DNA from: F-183 sp964627455
GTDB lineage: Bacteria > Acidobacteriota > Terriglobia > Bryobacterales > Bryobacteraceae
DNA length: 64,000 nucleotides
Direction: 5' to 3'
Assembly (NCBI GenBank): GCA_964627455.1
Contig: CAZVKC010000039.1
Coordinates: forward strand, 9,458 to 73,457
Positions 54,949-62,813 of the stretch are shown piece after piece. The notes under the pieces are model-generated. The model was given only the letters and a program-made list of their open reading frames with translations, had not been told where the DNA came from and did not search any database. The stretch's first letter is position 1. Each line of letters begins with the position of its first letter. The translations under genes and the position numbers were made by a program.

Positions 54949-55959
54949 ATGTTGCGCTCAGCCGCATTCATACTTTCCATTCTGTTTACGGGTTACGCTC
55001 AGCAACCCGAACTGACCACCCTCAAATCCCCGTTCGTGCCCGGCGAGAAGACGCTGTTCTACGACGACTTCACGGACATGAATCCGGGCGACGCACCGGC
55101 GCGGTTCAAAGTCCGCGGCGCGGGCGTCGAACTCAAAGCAGCCGGCGACATCCGGCAACTCACCATCAGCCAGCGGGCCTCACTCTTTCCGAACCTCACG
55201 ACGCTGCCGAAGAACTTCACCTTCGAAGCCGAAGTGAAAGTCGAGTTGACGTCGCGATCGCTGTTTCACGTCATCCTGCTGGCGAAGGACCGGCAGGCGC
55301 TGGTGATTTCGAACACCGCAGGCGTGCAGGGCAATCTGCAGAACGTGGCGGTGAAGGTCCCGAAGTACGAAGAGATCGGGCGCAAGAGCTTCACGGCGAA
55401 CTGGAAGGAGCCGGTGAAGTTCGCCTTCTGGATTCAGGACGGGCGTTTCCGGACCTTCGTCAACGGCGAGAAGGTCATCGACGCGAACCAGGTGGACCTG
55501 CCGCCGATCGACCGCATCGAGATCGCGCACGACTTCTATGGCGCGAACCAGAGCATCGGCTATCGCATGATGCGGTTCGCCGAGTCGGCGCCGGACTTCA
55601 GTCAGGTGATCGCCGCGACCGGCAGGTACGTCACGCACGGGATCCTGTTCGACACCGGCAGCGACCGGTTGAAGCCCGAATCCGCTGCGGTGATCCAGGC
55701 AATTGCCGGCGGCTTGCAGGCGAATCCGAAGCTGCGGCTGCTGATCGAGGGACACACGGACTCGACCGGCGGCGCCGCGGCCAACATGGATCTATCGAAA
55801 CGCCGTGCCGAGGCCGTAAAGGCTGTGCTGGTCGCGCAGTTCCAGGTGGACGCGGCGCGCTTGACCACGGCCGGTTTAGGGTCCAGCAAGCCGATCGATT
55901 CGAACGACACGCCGCAGGGTCGCGCCCAGAACCGGCGTGTCGAACTCGTGCGGCAATAG
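54949..55959 (+). CDS. OmpA-family protein with N-terminal lectin-like domain
   Basis: 336 residues from ATG 54949, which has GGAGG about 12 bases upstream. Signal peptide to about 20. Residues 30-215 form a concanavalin-type beta-sandwich (TLFYDDFTDMNPGDAPARF, FAFWIQDGRFRTFVNGEKV). Residues 225-336 are the OmpA C-terminal domain: ILFDTGSDRLKPES, LLIEGHTDSTGGAAANMDLS, KRRAEAV and QNRRVEL, with the Asp and Arg that hold diaminopimelate. It anchors to peptidoglycan and probably exposes the sandwich domain in the periplasm. Confidence 0.9.
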   Translation: MLRSAAFILSILFTGYAQQPELTTLKSPFVPGEKTLFYDDFTDMNPGDAPARFKVRGAGVELKAAGDIRQLTISQRASLFPNLTTLPKNFTFEAEVKVELTSRSLFHVILLAKDRQALVISNTAGVQGNLQNVAVKVPKYEEIGRKSFTANWKEPVKFAFWIQDGRFRTFVNGEKVIDANQVDLPPIDRIEIAHDFYGANQSIGYRMMRFAESAPDFSQVIAATGRYVTHGILFDTGSDRLKPESAAVIQAIAGGLQANPKLRLLIEGHTDSTGGAAANMDLSKRRAEAVKAVLVAQFQVDAARLTTAGLGSSKPIDSNDTPQGRAQNRRVELVRQ

Positions 55960-55965
55960 ATGGGA

Positions 55966-57165
55966 TTAGATCCCCATCTCCTGTTTGACGGCGCGGAACT
56001 GCTCGAGGGCGAACTCGATGTCTTCGCGCGAGTGGGCCGCGGAGACCTGCACGCGGATCCGCGCCAGTCCTTTGGGAACCACCGGAAACGAGAAGGCGAT
56101 CACGTAGATTCCTTTGGCGAGCAGGCGCTCGGCCATCTGCGCGGCGACCGGAGCTTCGCCGAGCATCACAGGGACGATCGGATGTTCGCCGGGCAGGATC
56201 CGGAAACCGGCTGAGGTCATGCCTTCGCGGAAACGCGCGGTGTTGGCTTTGAGGTTCGCCCGCAGATCGCCGAGAGAAGACAGCAGGTCCAGGCAGCGAA
56301 GCGACGCGGCGGCGATCATCGGCGCGACGGTGTTCGAGAAGAGGTACGGACGCGAGCGCTGGCGCATCAGTTCGATGATCGCCTTGCGTCCGCTGACGTA
56401 GCCTCCACTGGCGCCGCCGAGAGCTTTGCCCAACGTGCCGGTGATCACGTCGATGCGCGGCTGCACGCCGAAATGTTCCGGCGTACCGCGGCCGTTGGGT
56501 CCGATGAACCCGACGGCGTGGGAGTCGTCGACCATCACCAGCGCGTCGTGCTTTTCAGCAAGGTCGCAGATCTCGGGGAGTTTCGCAAGATAGCCGTCCA
56601 TCGAGAAGACGCCGTCGGTAACAACCATCTTGAACCGCGCGCCGGCTTGCTTGGCGGCGATGAGTTGGGCTTCGAGGTCCGCCATGTCGCCGTTGGCGTA
56701 GCGGAAGCGCTGCGCTTTCGACAAACGGATGCCGTCGATGATACTTGCGTGGTTGAGGGCGTCGGAGATGACCGCGTCCTCGGCGCCAAGCAGGGTTTCG
56801 AAGACGCCGCCGTTCGCGTCGAAGCACGACGAGAAGAGGATCGTGTCTTCGGTACCGAGGAACTCGCTGATGGCGCGCTCGAGGTTCTTGTGCAGTTCCT
56901 GCGTGCCGCAGATGAAGCGGACGGAGGCGAGTCCGTAGCCCCAGCGGTCGAGCGCTTCGTGTGCCGCCTTCACGATCTCGGGATGGTTCGCGAGCCCGAG
57001 ATAATTGTTCGCGCACATGTTGAGGATGCCGGTGCGGCCGCCCGCGGCCAGCGCAATGCGGCTTCCCTGCGGCGAGGCGATGACGCGTTCGCCTTTGTAG
57101 AGTCCACTGTCGCGGATCCCCGCCAGTTGCTCTTCGAGAAACGTCTGGTATGCACCGTAGGCCAT
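55966..57165 (-). CDS. kbl: 2-amino-3-ketobutyrate CoA ligase (glycine C-acetyltransferase)
   Basis: 399 residues. The alpha-oxoamine synthase fold has Lys247 in ITGTLGKALGGASGG as the pyridoxal-phosphate Schiff base, His140 in SDALNHASIIDG and Asp213 with His216 in MVDDSHAVGF. The enzyme cleaves 2-amino-3-ketobutyrate with CoA to glycine and acetyl-CoA. Its gene is 4 bases after tdh, so the two steps of threonine degradation are co-expressed. Confidence 0.96.
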   Translation of the reverse strand: MAYGAYQTFLEEQLAGIRDSGLYKGERVIASPQGSRIALAAGGRTGILNMCANNYLGLANHPEIVKAAHEALDRWGYGLASVRFICGTQELHKNLERAISEFLGTEDTILFSSCFDANGGVFETLLGAEDAVISDALNHASIIDGIRLSKAQRFRYANGDMADLEAQLIAAKQAGARFKMVVTDGVFSMDGYLAKLPEICDLAEKHDALVMVDDSHAVGFIGPNGRGTPEHFGVQPRIDVITGTLGKALGGASGGYVSGRKAIIELMRQRSRPYLFSNTVAPMIAAASLRCLDLLSSLGDLRANLKANTARFREGMTSAGFRILPGEHPIVPVMLGEAPVAAQMAERLLAKGIYVIAFSFPVVPKGLARIRVQVSAAHSREDIEFALEQFRAVKQEMGI

Positions 57166-57169
57166 GGCG

Positions 57170-58198
57170 TTACTTCTCCCAACTCAGGATGACCTTGCCG
57201 CATCCGCCGGTCGCCATCGCTTCGAAGCCCTTCTCGAAATCGGTGTAGTGATAACGATGCGTGATGACCGGATCGATGCGCAGGCCGGATTCGAGCATGA
57301 CGGTCATCATGTACCAGGTCTCATACATCTCGCGGCCGTAAATGCCTTTGATGGTGAGCATGTTGAAGATCACCTTGTTCCAGTCGATGGCCATTTCGCC
57401 GGGCGGGATGCCGAGCATCGCAATGCGGCCACCGTGCGCCATGTTGTCGATCATGTCGCGGAAGGCAGCGGCGCTGCCGGACATTTCGAGTCCAACATCG
57501 AAGCCTTCGTGCATATTGAGCTGCTTTTGCACTTCGGAGATCTTGGTCTGGCGCGGATCGATGGCGGCAGACACGCCAACTTTGCGGGCGAGTTCCAGGC
57601 GCTCGGCGTTGAGGTCCGAGATCACGACGTGGCGCGCGCCCGCATGCTTGGCGACGGCAGCGGCCATGATGCCGATGGGTCCCGCGCCGGTAACGAGGAC
57701 GTCTTCACCGAGCACCGGAAACTGCAGTGCTGTGTGGACGGCATTGCCGAAGGGATCGAAGATCGCAGCGACGTCGAGGTCGATGCCGTTGGAATGGCGC
57801 CAGATGTTGGTCATCGGCAGCGCAATGTATTCGGCAAATGCGCCGGCGCGGTTCACACCAACGCCCTGCGTGTGCGCGCACAGATGGCGGCGTCCGGCCA
57901 TGCAATTGCGGCAGCGGCCGCAAACGACGTGACCCTCGCCGGAAACGATTTCGCCTTCATTAAAGTCGTTGACGTTGGAACCGGTCTTGACGATGCGTCC
58001 GACGAATTCATGCCCGATATGCATCGGGACCGGGATGGTGCGCTGCGCCCATTCGTCCCACTTGTAGATGTGCAGGTCCGTGCCGCAGATGCCTGTGCGC
58101 AGGACCTCGATGAGGACGTCGTTGATGCCGATCTCGGGTTCCGGCACATCCTGCAGCCACAGACCCGGTTTCCGTTCCGCCTTGACGAGCGCTTTCAT
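57170..58198 (-). CDS. tdh: L-threonine 3-dehydrogenase
   Basis: 342 residues. Medium-chain dehydrogenase with catalytic zinc ligands Cys38, His63 and Glu64 (ICGTDLHIY, HIGHEFVG), structural zinc Cys93, Cys96, Cys99 and Cys107, and NAD-binding GAGPIGIMAAAVAKHAGA. It oxidises threonine to 2-amino-3-ketobutyrate, the substrate of Kbl encoded next. GGAGG lies 6 bases before the ATG. It is divergent from the XRE-cupin gene (44 bases) which probably controls it. Confidence 0.96.
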   Translation of the reverse strand: MKALVKAERKPGLWLQDVPEPEIGINDVLIEVLRTGICGTDLHIYKWDEWAQRTIPVPMHIGHEFVGRIVKTGSNVNDFNEGEIVSGEGHVVCGRCRNCMAGRRHLCAHTQGVGVNRAGAFAEYIALPMTNIWRHSNGIDLDVAAIFDPFGNAVHTALQFPVLGEDVLVTGAGPIGIMAAAVAKHAGARHVVISDLNAERLELARKVGVSAAIDPRQTKISEVQKQLNMHEGFDVGLEMSGSAAAFRDMIDNMAHGGRIAMLGIPPGEMAIDWNKVIFNMLTIKGIYGREMYETWYMMTVMLESGLRIDPVITHRYHYTDFEKGFEAMATGGCGKVILSWEK

Positions 58199-58242
58199 GA
58201 GACCTCCAGTTTATTGAATGCATCTCCATTATACTGGATACG
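58199..58242 (-). promoter_or_regulatory. tdh-kbl promoter and probable operator
   Basis: The 44-base divergent spacer has a perfect minus-strand TATAAT (58228-58233) and a GGAGG ribosome site. CCAGT and ACTGG form 5-base arms across it, with ATGCAT (58218-58223) near the centre. These could be operator sites for the XRE regulator. A clear -35 box is missing, which fits an activated promoter. Confidence 0.5.
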
Positions 58243-58845
58243 ATGGCGAAGCGAACCACAAAACCTGTTGCTCCGATGCCGGCTGAGGATCCCGCAGCCT
58301 TTCTGGCAGCGCGGCTGCGGACTTTGCGAGCCCAGCGCAAGTGGTCGCTCGATACGTTGTCGCAGGCGTGTGGCGTGAGCCGGTCGATGTTGAGCGAGAT
58401 CGAGCGGTCGAATGTGAATCCGACGCTGGCGGTGACGATGTCGATCGCGCGTGCGTTCGGGATGTCGATCGGCGAGTTCCTGGAATCGCCGGCCGTATCG
58501 TCGAACCTGCACGTCATCCGCAAAGAAGATCGCACGTATCATTTCCGGTCGGGCAAGGACATCCGCATCCGCACGTTGTCACCGTTGTTTCTCGAAAAGG
58601 ACGTCGAGTTTTACGAGGTCACGCTGCAGCCCGGCACCGCGCTCGAGAGCGCCGCGCATTATGCGGGTACGCGGGAATTTCTGACGGTTGAAAAGGGTCG
58701 CGTCCGCGTGACATCCGGCAACGACAGCGAGGACCTCGACGAGCGCGACTCGGTGAGCTATCGCGCCGACCTGCCGCATTCGATCCGCAACCTCGGCAAC
58801 TCTGTGGCGATGGTGTTTCTGGTGGATATTTACCGGCAGGACTAA
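58243..58845 (+). CDS. XRE-family regulator with C-terminal cupin sensor
   Basis: 200 residues. Residues 20-80 are a helix-turn-helix: LRTLRAQRKWSLDTLSQACG and VSRSMLSEIERSNVNPTLAV. Residues 105-198 form a cupin barrel with HYAGTREFLTVEKGRVRV. Proteins with this layout (PuuR/SutR type) bind an amino-acid or amine ligand in the cupin and change DNA binding. The divergent position to tdh-kbl suggests that threonine or a downstream metabolite is the ligand. Confidence 0.93.
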   Translation: MAKRTTKPVAPMPAEDPAAFLAARLRTLRAQRKWSLDTLSQACGVSRSMLSEIERSNVNPTLAVTMSIARAFGMSIGEFLESPAVSSNLHVIRKEDRTYHFRSGKDIRIRTLSPLFLEKDVEFYEVTLQPGTALESAAHYAGTREFLTVEKGRVRVTSGNDSEDLDERDSVSYRADLPHSIRNLGNSVAMVFLVDIYRQD

Positions 58846-58856
58846 TCACGCCATCC

Positions 58857-61800
58857 GTGGCGATGCAATACAGTAGTTGGGTGATCCGGTTGCTGCTTCT
58901 GGCGCTTGTTTGCCTGTCTGCATTTGCCTCTGACGCTGTTTATCAAAGCGAAATCCGCCCGCTGGTGAAGAAGTATTGCCTCGGCTGTCATTCGGCTGCG
59001 GCGCATAGCGGCGACATCGACCTGGAGAAGTTCACCTCATTGCAGTCGGTGGTGCGCGAACCTCGCGTGTGGCAGAAGGTGAACGAGCAATTGCAGGCGA
59101 GCGCAATGCCTCCGAAGCCGGTTCCACAGCCGTCGGATGGCGAACGAGCAAAGATTCAGACGTGGGTGAAGAGCGCGTTGTTAACGGCTGCGCAGGCACA
59201 GGCCGGCGATCCAGGTCCCGTAGTCCTGCGGCGATTAAACAACGCGGAATACACATTTACGGTGCGGGATCTCACCGGCGTTGCAACGCTCGATCCGGCG
59301 AAGGAATTCCCTGCCGACGGCGCGGCCGGCGAGGGCTTCATGAACACTGGCAACGCGCTCGCCATGTCGCCTTCACTAGTGACGAAGTATCTTGACGCGG
59401 GCAAGTCAATTGCGGCACACGCGATGTTGCTGCCCAGCGGGATCCGGTTCTCTCCCTCAACCTCACGGCGCGACTGGACCGATCAGTTGCTCAGCGAGAT
59501 CCGCGCGTTTTATTCACAGTTCACCGAAGCGGGCGGCGCAGAGACGGTCACGCAACAGGGGATCGCACTGGACAAGAATCGCGGCGGACGGTTGCCGTTG
59601 AAGCGATATTTGACGGCTTCGCTCGCGCTGCGAAGCGGCGGGTCCGTGGATGCGGTCGCGAAGAAAAACGGCCTGAGCGCAAAATATCTTGCGGCACTGG
59701 TAACGGCGCTGCAATCCGCAAGACCGTCGCCGTTGATGGATCCACTGCGGGCCCGGTGGAAGAAGGCTGCGAGCGCCGCCGATGTGGACGCAATGATTGC
59801 GGAAATTGCGCGCTGGCAGGACACGCTATGGAAGTTCAGCAGCGTGGGCCATATCGGCAAAGAGGATGGTCCGAAAGCGTGGATGGAGGCGGTGGATCCG
59901 GTGGTCGCACAGCAGGAGTTCCGGCACAAGCTGGCGCCTCCTGCATCGGGCAACGACATTGCAGTCCATCTCGTCACGCATGACGCGGGCGATGGGCGCA
60001 GCGGTGATTTCGCCGTCTGGCGCGAGCCTCGCATCGTGATCGCCGGAAGGAAGGACCCGGTGCTGCTGCGCGACCTCCCCGCCCTGGCTGATGAATTGAC
60101 GGCCAAACGCGCGCGGGTATTTGCGGTGACAGCCTCGTCGTTGACGGCGCCCGAAACCGGAGATCCTGCGTGGGTCGATTTTCTTGGCTTGCGGCGCACG
60201 GCTGGTGAGTTCCAGTTAGACCTGCTGACGAAGAAGATCGAGAAATCAGGCGAGTACGATTTCGTGCAAGGCTGGGGATCCGCGACGGCGCAGTTGCCGA
60301 TGCTGCTGGCGAATGCTTCTACGACACAGCATGTACGGGTGCCGGGCAACATGAAGCCGCGCGGCGTTGCCGTGCATCCATCGAAGACGCTGAAGGCGGC
60401 GATCGGTTGGCAGAGTCCCGTAGCGGCGACGTTGCGTGTGGAAGGTACGATCACACGAGCGCACGCCGAGTGCGGGGCCGGCGTCACCTGGGCGGTGGAG
60501 TTACGTCGCGGCAGGACGCGGCAGACGCTCGCATCCGGCGAGGCTCGCGGCGCGAAGCCGGCCGGCTTTGGTCCAGTGGAACGCCTGCGGGTGCAACCGG
60601 GCGATTTGGTGTCGGTCTTCATTGGTCCGCGCGACGGCAATTTTTCCTGCGCGTTGACCGATGTCGATTTCCGTTTGAGCAGTGCAAGTGGAGAGTCATG
60701 GTCGCTTGCCGATCAGGTGTCGGGCAACGTTCTCCTGGGGAATCCGCGTGGAGTCTGGAACTTCTACACGGAGCCGGTCGCAGGGAATGCAGGTGGCGGC
60801 GACACGATGCTGCCTTCGGGATCCTTGCTGGCGCGCTGGCAGGCTGCGGAGTCCGCAGAGGAGCGTCGCACGCTGGCGGATCAATTGCAGATCCTGCTGA
60901 CGGGTCGTGCGCCGGATGCTGGAGATAAGAGTCCCGATGCGCAGTTGTTCCGCCAGTTGAATTCGCTCGCCGGGCCGTTGTTTGCCAACGCGACAGTGGC
61001 GCGCGGGGCGGCGCCTGCTGCGGGTTTGACTTTCGGCAAGTGCCCGGATGGATCGGCAGTCGATGCGGCTAGCATCTGCGTGCAGGCTCCTTCGGTGGTC
61101 AGCTTGCGCTTGCCTGCNNNNNNNNNNNNNNNNNNNNNNNNNNNNNNNNNNNNNNNNNNNNNNNNNNNNNNNNNNNNNNNNNNNNNNNNNNNNNNNNNNN
61201 NNNNNNNNNNNNNNNNNGTAGAGACCAACTTCGACGAGTTCCGGCAGATGTTCCCTGCTGCGCTCTGTTATACGAAGATCGTGCCGGTGGATGAAGTCGT
61301 CACACTGACGTTGTTCCATCGCGAGGACGGCCACTTGTCGCGATTGATCCTCGACGACAAGCAGCGCGCGAAGCTCGACCAGCTTTGGGATGAGCTGCAT
61401 TATGTGAGTCGTGATGCACTGACGCTGGTCGACGCGTTCGAGCAACTGTGGCAGTACGCGACGCAGGATGCGGATCCGTCGAAGTTCGAACCGCTGCGCA
61501 AGCCCATCCAGCAGCGTGCCGCCGCATTCCGGCAGCAGTTGAGCGATACCGAACCGAAGCACGTCGATGCCGTCATTGCGTTCGCGGACCGCGCATACCG
61601 CCGGCCTTTGCTCGCTGGGGAAAAGACGCAACTGCGCGACTTGTATCGCAAACTGCGAGATCAGGAGATGCCGCATGAAGACGCCATCCGATTGCTGCTC
61701 GCTCGCGTGTTCGTATCCCCGGCATTCCTGTATCGATCAGAGAACGCGCCCACCGGAAAGCGATCCGCGCCGGTCGGTGATTATGAGATCGCGAACCGGT

Positions 61801-62813
61801 TGAGCTACTTTCTCTGGTCATCGATGCCGGACTCCGCTCTGCGCTCGGCGGCGGCCTCGCAACAGTTGCGTACGGCGGCGGGCGTGCAGGCACAGGCGCG
61901 GCGCATGCTGAAAGATGAACGTGTTCGCCGCCTCGCGACCGAGTTCGGCGCCACCTGGCTGCACATCCACGACTTCGACACGCTCGACGAGAAAAGCGAG
62001 CGCCATTTTCCAACATTCCGTGATCTCCGCGGCGCGATGTACGAAGAGCCGGTCCGCTTCTTCGCGGACTTCTTCTCCAACAACCGGTCGATCCTCGATC
62101 TGCTCGATGCGGGTCATACCTTCGTGAACGAAGCGCTGGCGAAGCACTACGGAATCCCGAACGTGAAGGGCGACGAGTGGCGTCGCGTGGATGGAGTGAA
62201 GCCGTACGGCCGCGGTGGCATCCTGGGGCAAGCTGCCGTGCTTGCGAAGCAGTCAGGCGCATCACGCACGAGCCCGATTCTGCGCGGTGCTTGGATCACC
62301 GAAGTCCTGCTGGGCGAACCTTCGCCACGGCCTCCCAAGGATGTCCCACAACTACCGGCAGACGAGGCGACCGAGTCGTTGACCGTACGTGAACTCACCG
62401 AACGGCACACGTCCGACAAGCGCTGCGCAGGATGTCATGCGCGCATTGATCCTTATGGGTTCACGCTCGAACGTTACGACGCGATCGGGCGGCGGCGCGA
62501 TCAGGATCTCGGCAATCGCCCGATCAACGATCGCTCGACGCTCAAGGACGGCGCGCAGGTGCAGGGACTCGACGGATTGCGCCAGTATCTCTTGACTACC
62601 GGGCGCGAAGCATTCGTACGGCAGTTCTGCCGAAAGCTCCTCGGCTACGCACTGGGCCGCGCAGTGCAGCTTTCCGACGAGCCGCTACTGAACACGATGC
62701 AAACGCAGTTGGCTGCGAACGGATACCGTGTCGGAACCGCCATTGATATCATTTTGGGAAGTCGCCAGTTCCGGGAAATTCGAGGCCGCGATCATGAGCA
62801 GGAACAGCATTAG
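58857..62813 (+). CDS. DUF1592 family (planctomycete-type cytochrome c) protein, gapped
   Basis: About 1318 codons as drawn with a 100-N gap. The start is GTG 58857 or ATG 58863. A signal peptide is followed by a c-type heme motif CLGCH (Cys41, Cys44, His45), a DUF1587 region (RRLNNAEYTFTVRDLTGV), a middle region of about 500 residues with PA14/CBM-like beta structure, then DUF1595 (FADRAYRRPLLAGE), DUF1592 (YEIANRLSYFLWSSMPD), DUF1588 (TSDKRCAGCHARIDPYGF, a second CxxCH) and DUF1585 at the end. It is a periplasmic multi-domain heme protein of unknown activity, found with DUF1552 partners. The next gene overlaps by 20 bases. Confidence 0.9.
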   Translation: MAMQYSSWVIRLLLLALVCLSAFASDAVYQSEIRPLVKKYCLGCHSAAAHSGDIDLEKFTSLQSVVREPRVWQKVNEQLQASAMPPKPVPQPSDGERAKIQTWVKSALLTAAQAQAGDPGPVVLRRLNNAEYTFTVRDLTGVATLDPAKEFPADGAAGEGFMNTGNALAMSPSLVTKYLDAGKSIAAHAMLLPSGIRFSPSTSRRDWTDQLLSEIRAFYSQFTEAGGAETVTQQGIALDKNRGGRLPLKRYLTASLALRSGGSVDAVAKKNGLSAKYLAALVTALQSARPSPLMDPLRARWKKAASAADVDAMIAEIARWQDTLWKFSSVGHIGKEDGPKAWMEAVDPVVAQQEFRHKLAPPASGNDIAVHLVTHDAGDGRSGDFAVWREPRIVIAGRKDPVLLRDLPALADELTAKRARVFAVTASSLTAPETGDPAWVDFLGLRRTAGEFQLDLLTKKIEKSGEYDFVQGWGSATAQLPMLLANASTTQHVRVPGNMKPRGVAVHPSKTLKAAIGWQSPVAATLRVEGTITRAHAECGAGVTWAVELRRGRTRQTLASGEARGAKPAGFGPVERLRVQPGDLVSVFIGPRDGNFSCALTDVDFRLSSASGESWSLADQVSGNVLLGNPRGVWNFYTEPVAGNAGGGDTMLPSGSLLARWQAAESAEERRTLADQLQILLTGRAPDAGDKSPDAQLFRQLNSLAGPLFANATVARGAAPAAGLTFGKCPDGSAVDAASICVQAPSVVSLRLPXXXXXXXXXXXXXXXXXXXXXXXXXXXXXXXXXXVETNFDEFRQMFPAALCYTKIVPVDEVVTLTLFHREDGHLSRLILDDKQRAKLDQLWDELHYVSRDALTLVDAFEQLWQYATQDADPSKFEPLRKPIQQRAAAFRQQLSDTEPKHVDAVIAFADRAYRRPLLAGEKTQLRDLYRKLRDQEMPHEDAIRLLLARVFVSPAFLYRSENAPTGKRSAPVGDYEIANRLSYFLWSSMPDSALRSAAASQQLRTAAGVQAQARRMLKDERVRRLATEFGATWLHIHDFDTLDEKSERHFPTFRDLRGAMYEEPVRFFADFFSNNRSILDLLDAGHTFVNEALAKHYGIPNVKGDEWRRVDGVKPYGRGGILGQAAVLAKQSGASRTSPILRGAWITEVLLGEPSPRPPKDVPQLPADEATESLTVRELTERHTSDKRCAGCHARIDPYGFTLERYDAIGRRRDQDLGNRPINDRSTLKDGAQVQGLDGLRQYLLTTGREAFVRQFCRKLLGYALGRAVQLSDEPLLNTMQTQLAANGYRVGTAIDIILGSRQFREIRGRDHEQEQH
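61118..61217. other. Assembly gap (100 N) inside the DUF1592 gene
   Basis: Exactly 100 N. The frame happens to be the same on both sides, but the length is a placeholder, so the residue numbering after it is uncertain. Confidence 0.99.
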
